DNA from: Bacteroidales bacterium
GTDB lineage: Bacteria; Bacteroidota; Bacteroidia; Bacteroidales; WCHB1-69
Assembly: GCA_012518765.1 (NCBI GenBank)
Contig: JAAYRN010000178.1
Span: forward strand, 1-23,839
Direction: 5' to 3'
DNA: 23,839 nt
Shown here: positions 15,667 through 21,630 of the stretch, one piece after another
Layout: the number at the start of each line of letters is the position of its first letter
Position numbering within the stretch: position 1 is the stretch's first letter
The notes under the pieces: generated by a model
The model's input: only the letters and a program-made list of their open reading frames with translations
Databases searched by the model: none
Told to the model about the DNA's origin: nothing
Made by a program: the position numbers and the translations under genes

Positions 15667-16281
15667 CTAATGCAAATTAGCACCAATAATGCGTAAAAAC
15701 TCTTGGCGTGTGTTGTATTGATGCAAAAATGCTCCTGTAAAATCGGAGGTAGTGGTTATAGAGTTTTGTTTTTGTACCCCTCGCATAGACATGCAAAGAT
15801 GTTGTGTTTCAATTACAACTGCTACTCCAAGCGGATTTAGAGTTTCTTGAATACAATTTTTTATTTGCGTAGTCAATTGTTCTTGCACCTGCAATCGGCG
15901 TGCAAAAGCATCTACAACGCGAGGTATTTTGCTTAGTCCAACAATGTATCCGTCTGGAATATATGCTACGTGTGCTTTTCCGAAAAAAGGCACTAAATGA
16001 TGTTCGCACAAAGAATAAATTTCAATATCTTTTACGATAACCATTTCCTTATAATCCTGTTTAAACAAAGCCGATTTTAATATTTCTTGAGGTTCTAAGT
16101 GATAGCCGTGTGTAAAAAATTGCATAGCCTTAGCCACTCGTTCGGGAGTTTTTAGCAAACCTTCTCGCTCCACATCTTCGCCCAACAACTGCAAGATAGC
16201 TTGATAGTGTTCTGCTAATTTTCGAGTAGTTTCACCGTTGTAATTGTCTTCTCTTTTGTATCCTCCGTTAAATTTTTCCAT
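15667..16281 (-). CDS. folE: GTP cyclohydrolase I
   Basis: FolE converts GTP to dihydroneopterin triphosphate, the first step of folate and pterin synthesis. The 204-residue protein has the family core: EREGLLKTPERVAKAM (38-53), SLCEHHLVPFFGKAHVAY (90-107) with zinc ligands C92 and H95, GLSKIPRVVDAFARRLQVQE (115-134), and HLCMSMRG (161-168) with zinc ligand C163. This is the zinc-type FolE (FolE1), not FolE2. It is the last gene of a minus-strand run, 7 bases after the MBL hydrolase. Together with folA elsewhere in the window it belongs to folate metabolism, but the two are on opposite strands and not co-regulated by position. Confidence 0.95.
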   Translation of the reverse strand: MEKFNGGYKREDNYNGETTRKLAEHYQAILQLLGEDVEREGLLKTPERVAKAMQFFTHGYHLEPQEILKSALFKQDYKEMVIVKDIEIYSLCEHHLVPFFGKAHVAYIPDGYIVGLSKIPRVVDAFARRLQVQEQLTTQIKNCIQETLNPLGVAVVIETQHLCMSMRGVQKQNSITTTSDFTGAFLHQYNTRQEFLRIIGANLH

Positions 16282-16288
16282 GATTTTT

Positions 16289-16924
16289 TTATAGAAAAGG
16301 ATTGTTATTTATTTCATATTCAATACTTGTACTGTCTCCGTGTCCCGGAAATACCTTGGTATCGGAGGGGAGTGTCAACAGTTTGGTTTTTATGCTATTT
16401 ATCAGGGTTTCGTAGTTTCCTCCGGGCAAATCGGTTCTGCCAATACTTTGTAAAAACAACACATCGCCTGTTAATACAAAATTATGAGCAGCGCTATACA
16501 GACAAACACTTCCATCGGCATGCCCTGGACAGTGTAGAATTTTGATATTTTCGTTACCAATTTGTATTTCCTGATTATCTTCCAAATACCCATCGATGGC
16601 GGGTAGGGTTTGCGTTTCAAATCCCATGATAGAACCATAGTTATCGGCGTGTGTGTATAAAGGTTCTGCATCTTTGTGCATCATCAGTTTGGCTTCGGGA
16701 AATGTTTTTTTAGCAAATTCAACCCCTGCAATGTGGTCAATGTGTGTGTGTGTAAATAAGATATATTGAATATTTAATTGATTTTCGGTGATAATTTCTT
16801 TTAATTTTTCTCGCTCAAAATCGTTTCCGCAAGCGGGGTCTACAAGTATAGCCTCTTTGTTTTCAGCATATAATATATAGGTGTTGACTAAATAATGGTT
16901 AAATGGAGAGAAAATAATTTTCAT
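16289..16924 (-). CDS. Metallo-beta-lactamase-fold hydrolase (GloB-like)
   Basis: The 211-residue protein has the two-metal site of the glyoxalase II-like MBL family: HTHIDHIAG with H59, H61, D63 and H64, H135 in CPGHADGS, D154 in LTGDVLF, and H195 in FPGHGDST. The length is that of short bacterial GloB-like enzymes, without the C-terminal domain of true glyoxalase II. It is therefore best called a thioester or related hydrolase of unknown substrate. There is no signal peptide, so it is cytoplasmic. It lies 3 bases after the MerR gene and 7 before folE. Confidence 0.88.
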   Translation of the reverse strand: MKIIFSPFNHYLVNTYILYAENKEAILVDPACGNDFEREKLKEIITENQLNIQYILFTHTHIDHIAGVEFAKKTFPEAKLMMHKDAEPLYTHADNYGSIMGFETQTLPAIDGYLEDNQEIQIGNENIKILHCPGHADGSVCLYSAAHNFVLTGDVLFLQSIGRTDLPGGNYETLINSIKTKLLTLPSDTKVFPGHGDSTSIEYEINNNPFL

Positions 16925-16927
16925 AAT

Positions 16928-17263
16928 TTAGAGTTCAGTTTTAATGTCTAATAAAAATTGTTTTAATTTATTTAAAGTTTTCATAATTTCTGCATTTCTA
17001 TCTACATCGGCTCTGTTTGTTTTTAATTTTTCTTTAGCCCCTTGCAATGTATATCCTTTTTCTTTTACCAAATAAAAAATCGACTCTAATACTTTGATAT
17101 CTTCGGCGGTAAAATAGCGATTGCCTTTTTTGTTTTTATACGGTTTTAAAATATCAAATTCTGTTTCCCAAAAACGAATTAGGGAAGTATTTACATCAAA
17201 CATCTTGGCTACTTCGCCAATGCTATAGTAAGTTTTTTCAAATGTTTTTTCTTTAGATGGCAT
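16928..17263 (-). CDS. MerR-family transcriptional regulator
   Basis: The 111-residue protein opens with the MerR winged helix-turn-helix: YYSIGEVAKMFDVNTSLIRF (12-31), WETEFDILKP and NKKGNRYFTAEDIKVLESI (44-62). A second helical pair, VKEKGYTLQGAKEKLK (66-81), and a short coiled tail follow. No cysteine or effector domain is present, so it is not a metal sensor of the classic type. This short MerR-like form is common in Bacteroidetes. It heads the minus-strand run with the MBL hydrolase and folE. Whether it controls these genes or the divergent barrel operon is not shown. Confidence 0.87.
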   Translation of the reverse strand: MPSKEKTFEKTYYSIGEVAKMFDVNTSLIRFWETEFDILKPYKNKKGNRYFTAEDIKVLESIFYLVKEKGYTLQGAKEKLKTNRADVDRNAEIMKTLNKLKQFLLDIKTEL

Positions 17264-17352
17264 AATTTTCTTGTATGTTCTAAATTTTTCAATAAAAAAA
17301 ATGCTGTTATTCAGAGTTTTATACTTGAAAAATGGTTTTTGCTCTCAGCCAA

Positions 17353-17360
17353 CAAATGTA
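17353..17360 (-). promoter_or_regulatory. Bacteroidetes -7 element for the MerR-MBL-folE run
   Basis: Read on the minus strand this is TACATTTG, matching TAnnTTTG, 89 bases before the MerR ATG. The same octamer serves the leftward gene at the window's left end. Confidence 0.45.
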
Positions 17361-17532
17361 CATAAAAAATATGAAATAAAATTTGAATAAAAACAAAGAA
17401 ACTTTTGTACATTTTTTGATAAGGTAGAGGATAATAAAAGAAAATCAAAGGCTATAAGTGTTAAGAATATTAAAAGTTTTTGCTATTGTTAGAAAATAAA
17501 ATAAAAAAACATCGCTATATATGTTTTTTTTC

Positions 17533-17540
17533 TATCTTTG
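17533..17540 (+). promoter_or_regulatory. Bacteroidetes -7 element for the barrel-sppA run
   Basis: TATCTTTG matches TAnnTTTG and lies 47 bases before the ATG at 17588. No -33 TTTG is seen. Confidence 0.5.
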
Positions 17541-17587
17541 CAGGGTAGATAATAAACAAATATTTTTTTTATATAACTTATAAACTC

Positions 17588-18310
17588 ATGTGTTTTAATA
17601 AGAAAATAAAAATCATTTTACGTGGAAATGTATTGATAATTACTTGCTTATTGTTTTTTTTATCTGTCTCGGCACAAGAATATAAGTCGGGAGTTAGGAA
17701 AAATTATATATCGGGAGGCAATCCATACTATGAAACTTTTCATGCAATAAGTGCCCAAGTTGCTTTCGATTTAAGCACCATGCCTTTTTTTGGAATGGGA
17801 TATACTTGCATGCAATTATCCCACAGAGGAAACGATATGATACAAGAAAATATCAACTATAGTGCTGGTTTTCATCTTAAACACAAGGATATTACACACG
17901 CTGTTACCGTATCGGTACACAGCAATCATATTCATTTACTCAGCTTGAATCCTTTTGTTTACGGACTTGCTTTGCAATTTGTATCTTCCAAAGATCACGA
18001 TGATGTTTACAACAACTTGAATACAAACGAATATCCTGGTAAACTAATGTCAAACGTATACATACGACCAGAAGTTGGCTTTTCAATTCCCCTGAAGCAA
18101 GATAAAAAAATAACTTCTTGTTTGATAACGTATGGTTATGGTTTTCAGACTTTTTGGAAGCGAGAGGAAGTAAAGAAATATCAAGAAGAAGTTAAAGAGA
18201 AAAATATAGATGGAAGTTTAACGCCATATACTTCTCAAAATCATCATTTTGTTAACGTTAGACTCAATTTTCGTATCATACCCAAAAATTCTCGAGTGTA
18301 TTTTAAATAG
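17588..18310 (+). CDS. Predicted outer-membrane barrel, tandem copy 1
   Basis: The 240-residue precursor has a long signal peptide with a basic N-terminus (KKIKIILRGN) and cleavage after VSA, before Q30. The mature part matches the next gene along its length. Shared positions include SGVRKNY, PFFGMGY, LNPFVYGLALQFVSSKD, LMSNVYIRPEVGFSIPL, TYGYGFQTFW and the NHHFVNVRLNFR strand near the C-terminus. The alternating strand pattern suggests a small barrel. The C-terminal residue is Lys, so the barrel call is weaker than for the other two. It is the first gene of a run with its paralogue and sppA. No known function. Confidence 0.68.
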   Translation: MCFNKKIKIILRGNVLIITCLLFFLSVSAQEYKSGVRKNYISGGNPYYETFHAISAQVAFDLSTMPFFGMGYTCMQLSHRGNDMIQENINYSAGFHLKHKDITHAVTVSVHSNHIHLLSLNPFVYGLALQFVSSKDHDDVYNNLNTNEYPGKLMSNVYIRPEVGFSIPLKQDKKITSCLITYGYGFQTFWKREEVKKYQEEVKEKNIDGSLTPYTSQNHHFVNVRLNFRIIPKNSRVYFK

Positions 18311-18319
18311 ATAAAAAAT

Positions 18320-19030
18320 ATGAAATTAAATAAAAACATAGCTGCAATTTTATTTGTTTTGCTTTTACTCAGCAGTACTTTACAAGCACAAGTTAATCGT
18401 TCGGGATTGAGAAACAATCACTCAAAAACAGGAAAGAGTGTAGCCGTCATACGCCATGGAATAACTGCTCAAATTACCTACGATGTGGGAGGAGTTCCTT
18501 TTGCAGGAGTAGGTTTTAATACAAGCCAATATTTTGGAATAGGCAACCGTTTTATGCAACAAAGTGTGTTGTATCAAATTGGTATACAGCCTAATAAATT
18601 TGGAAAAGATGGATTAGAAGATCCATTTGTACACAGTGTGTTGGCTACTTTTCATTGTAGCTACTTAGGTACTACCGATTTAAGCCCTTTGCTTTATGGA
18701 ATAGTGGCACAGTTTGCAACCGCTAAAGATAAATATGTACTGCAAGATGTGAGAGATAGACACACACACAAAGGAGAATATATGTCTAATATTTACTTGC
18801 GTCCGGAGTTAGGTATAGCATATCCCTTTAGGTATTCATCGAAAACTAAAGAGAAATTACCCGTAACTTTTTCGTTGACTTATGGTTATAACTTCAAATT
18901 GTTTATGAGACGTAAAGATGATGTAAGAGGTAAAAATCCAGAAGATGAAATACCTTGGACAGCTTCAGACCACCACATGATTACACTTAGGTTTAATTTT
19001 AATTTAGCTCATTACCGAGAATTTCAATAA
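18320..19030 (+). CDS. Predicted outer-membrane barrel, tandem copy 2
   Basis: The 236-residue precursor has a signal peptide ending LQA before Q24. It is a paralogue of the gene 9 bases upstream. Matching blocks are SGLRNNH, PFAGVGF, LSPLLYGIVAQFATAKD, YMSNIYLRPELGIAYPF, TYGYNFKLFMRRKDD and the SDHHMITLRFNFN strand. The repeated YxRPExG motif and final strands are the best conserved parts. It lies 17 bases before sppA. Probably an outer-membrane protein of unknown role that arose by gene duplication. Confidence 0.7.
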   Translation: MKLNKNIAAILFVLLLLSSTLQAQVNRSGLRNNHSKTGKSVAVIRHGITAQITYDVGGVPFAGVGFNTSQYFGIGNRFMQQSVLYQIGIQPNKFGKDGLEDPFVHSVLATFHCSYLGTTDLSPLLYGIVAQFATAKDKYVLQDVRDRHTHKGEYMSNIYLRPELGIAYPFRYSSKTKEKLPVTFSLTYGYNFKLFMRRKDDVRGKNPEDEIPWTASDHHMITLRFNFNLAHYREFQ

Positions 19031-19047
19031 TACAATAATATTTTTCA

Positions 19048-20796
19048 ATGAAAAGTTTTTTTAAAGCCGTATTGGCTACAATGGTCGGAATCATGTTTTT
19101 ATGGATTCTGATGTTTTTTACTCTATTAATTATTGGAGTAGCTTCGTTAACGCAAACACCTACTACCGTAAAATCAAACTCTGTGTTGGAATTGGATTTG
19201 AATGGAATTATAAAAGATAGAACGATTGATAATCCTTTGCTTAAACTATACGACAATTCTTCTTCTCAAGAAATAGGTTTAGATCGTATTTTAACCGCCA
19301 TAAAAAATGCAGAAACAGACGATAATATAAAGGGCATTTCTTTGAATGTCAATCAAATGTCGGCATCTTATGCTACTGCTGAAGAAATTCGCAATGCACT
19401 TTTGTCCTTTAAATCTTCAGGGAAATTTATATATGCCTATGCTGAATTTATGACACAAATGTCTTATTATTTGGCTACTGCAAGCGACAGTATATTTATA
19501 TATCCACAAGGAAGAATTGATATTAGAGGAATATCAACAACTCAACTTTTTTTTCATCAACTCTTAGAAAAGATAGATGTTGAACCTCAAATAGTTCGCC
19601 ACGGAGAATTTAAAAGTGCCATCGAACCTTTTGTCTTAGATAAAATGAGCAAAGCCAATCGCGAACAAATGCAAGCGATTGTAACATCTTTATGGTCAAG
19701 TATTCGTAGCGATATAGCAAGTAGTAGAAATGTTTCGGAGGAAAAAATAGACCAAATTGCAGATAATCTGCGATTGCTGTACGATACAGAGTTTGCCATA
19801 AGCGAACATTTGATTGATGGACTTACATACAAAGATGAATACGAAGCCTTGTTAAAGAAGAAGTTAAAGATAGAAAAAACAAAAAAGATAAATAAAGTTA
19901 CCTTATCCGAATATGCAAAATCAGCTAAGAATCCCAAAAACTCATCTCATAAAATAGCCGTTATTTATGCCTTGGGAAGCATTGTAGATGCCGATGGAGA
20001 CAATGAAAATATTGGACATAAAACAGCCAAAGAAATCAGCAAAGCTCGTCAAGATAAAAACATAAAAGCCATTGTTTTGCGAGTTAATTCAGGAGGAGGT
20101 AGTGCCCTTATGTCTGATCTTATTTGGCGAGAAGTTTTATTGGCAAAAAAAGAAAAACCCTTGGTAGTTTCTATGGGTAATTTGGCAGCTTCGGGAGGGT
20201 ATTATATTTCTTGTGCAGCAGATTGTATTGTAGCTCAGCCTACTACACTGACAGGCTCTATAGGCGTATTTGGTGTAATCCCAAATATACAAGATTTTTT
20301 ATCTAAAAAATTAGGCATCACCACAGACGTTGTAAAAACTAATATACATTCCGATGGTATAACCCTAATGAGACCCATGACAACCTACGAATATGCTGCC
20401 CTACAGAGGAATGTAGAAAACGTATACGATGTTTTTGTACAACGTGTAGCAGATGGAAGAAATATGACTGCAAAACAGGTAGATGCTATCGGTCAAGGAA
20501 GAGTTTGGACAGGAAGCGATGCCCTTAAAATAGGATTGGTAGATACGTTGGGAGGTTTGGACGTGGCTATAAAAATAGCAGCTCAAAAAGCAAAACTAAA
20601 AGATTATATGGTCATAGAAAAACCCATTATCAAAGATTTTCTACAAGAAATAACCTCTTCTCTTATGGAAGCCAATGTATCAAAACAGAACATGCTACAG
20701 ACCAAACTTATCAACCAATACAATACATACATTGAAGTTATAAGTCAATTAAATGGCGTTCAGGCTCGCATGCCTTTTATTATTAACATAGAGTAA
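19048..20796 (+). CDS. sppA: Signal peptide peptidase SppA, 67K type
   Basis: SppA is a membrane-anchored serine protease with a Ser-Lys dyad that degrades cleaved signal peptides in the inner membrane. The 582-residue protein is the long, two-domain form. An N-terminal membrane helix lies at about 8-33. The general-base lysine is K189 in RHGEFKSAIEPF, and the nucleophile is S382 in MGNLAASGGYYIS. Other family segments are LRVNSGGGSA (344-353) and TLTGSIGVFGV (400-410). Length agrees with the E. coli type. It follows two exported proteins whose signal peptides it could digest, though that applies to any exported protein. The unknown gene downstream starts 4 bases after its stop. Confidence 0.93.
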   Translation: MKSFFKAVLATMVGIMFLWILMFFTLLIIGVASLTQTPTTVKSNSVLELDLNGIIKDRTIDNPLLKLYDNSSSQEIGLDRILTAIKNAETDDNIKGISLNVNQMSASYATAEEIRNALLSFKSSGKFIYAYAEFMTQMSYYLATASDSIFIYPQGRIDIRGISTTQLFFHQLLEKIDVEPQIVRHGEFKSAIEPFVLDKMSKANREQMQAIVTSLWSSIRSDIASSRNVSEEKIDQIADNLRLLYDTEFAISEHLIDGLTYKDEYEALLKKKLKIEKTKKINKVTLSEYAKSAKNPKNSSHKIAVIYALGSIVDADGDNENIGHKTAKEISKARQDKNIKAIVLRVNSGGGSALMSDLIWREVLLAKKEKPLVVSMGNLAASGGYYISCAADCIVAQPTTLTGSIGVFGVIPNIQDFLSKKLGITTDVVKTNIHSDGITLMRPMTTYEYAALQRNVENVYDVFVQRVADGRNMTAKQVDAIGQGRVWTGSDALKIGLVDTLGGLDVAIKIAAQKAKLKDYMVIEKPIIKDFLQEITSSLMEANVSKQNMLQTKLINQYNTYIEVISQLNGVQARMPFIINIE

Positions 20797-20800
20797 TTCG

Positions 20801-21415
20801 ATGCTGACAAAAAGGAAAAAGCAAAATATATTTATTTTTGTAATAGGTCTTGTTATAGGCGTAATAATTGCAGGACTTTTATCCTATTTTAATGTAATTA
20901 AGCGTATTGTAGAAGTTGATATGAGCGAAATACATGCTCCTTTAACAGCAAATAAATCAGACACTATCGTAGTTGTAAATAAACCTAAACAGATACAATC
21001 CAAATCTAAGGAATCGAAAATTGACACTGAATCGGATTACGAGATTTGTGAGGATGATGTTTCATTATCTGAAAGTGATACATTAATTGAAATGGATGAA
21101 ATGGAAGCCATACAAATGGATACCAAAATAGCAGAAGAAATGTTTACCATATTTCATTTAGAAACAGGTACGGGGACTATTTCATACGATGAACTTCCAC
21201 TATTTGAAATAAAAGTAGAGCAATGGGAAAATCCGACCAATTTTGCAGGATACCGTAAACATAAAAACACCTTAATAGTATACGGGGTTTCACTTGATGA
21301 GATTGAGGTTCAGTATATTAACGGAGTTTTATGTCTTGTTTATAAAAACAATCAACTTCCCTTGATTGAAAGCAAAACCTTCATCCGATTTCCCTCTTCG
21401 TTTGGGGTAAAATAA
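20801..21415 (+). CDS. Membrane-anchored protein of unknown function
   Basis: I do not recognise this 204-residue protein. Residues 9-31 form one hydrophobic helix (IFIFVIGLVIGVIIAGLLSY) after a basic start, LTKRKKQ, so the bulk should face the periplasm. A low-complexity charged linker follows, with a strongly acidic part at about 75-110. A compact C-terminal region of about 90 residues begins near LETGTGTISYDELP and contains beta-rich stretches such as NTLIVYGVSL and VLCLVYKNNQLPL. It begins 4 bases after sppA and may be cotranscribed with it. A partner or accessory role with SppA is possible but rests only on position. Confidence 0.72.
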   Translation: MLTKRKKQNIFIFVIGLVIGVIIAGLLSYFNVIKRIVEVDMSEIHAPLTANKSDTIVVVNKPKQIQSKSKESKIDTESDYEICEDDVSLSESDTLIEMDEMEAIQMDTKIAEEMFTIFHLETGTGTISYDELPLFEIKVEQWENPTNFAGYRKHKNTLIVYGVSLDEIEVQYINGVLCLVYKNNQLPLIESKTFIRFPSSFGVK

Positions 21416-21529
21416 TAATCTATTCTTAGGCTGTTATACACACAGTTTTTCTACGATAAGAATTTAATAATTAACATTTTGTTGTTTGTAAAAACATTTA
21501 TACAATTAATATATAATAAAATACTATGT

Positions 21530-21537
21530 TATATTTG
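21530..21537 (+). promoter_or_regulatory. ftsK: Bacteroidetes -7 element for ftsK
   Basis: TATATTTG matches TAnnTTTG, 93 bases before the ftsK ATG. The -33 position does not show TTTG. The surrounding 215-base gap (21416-21630) holds no gene that I can see. Confidence 0.5.
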
Positions 21538-21552
21538 CATCAATTAATGCAA
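21535..21552. repeat. Dyad over the predicted ftsK transcription start
   Basis: TTGCAT (21535-21540) and ATGCAA (21547-21552) are perfect 6-bp inverted arms around CAATTA. The left arm overlaps the last bases of the -7 element, and the centre is near the expected start site, a typical position for a repressor site. Confidence 0.4.
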
Positions 21553-21630
21553 TTGTAATAATAATTTATAAGTTTTTACTTCTAACTCTCGAATTAACAG
21601 TCAGTTAATGGTAAATAGAAATAAAATTCT

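Larger units (their letters stand above)
17264..17587. other. Divergent intergenic region, 324 bp
   Basis: This AT-rich gap separates the minus-strand MerR run from the plus-strand barrel-sppA run. It contains a -7-like element for each direction (17353-17360 minus, 17533-17540 plus). I see no gene, RNA or terminator between them. Being next to a MerR gene, it is a likely place for MerR binding, but no clear 19- or 20-bp spaced dyad stands out. Confidence 0.55.
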
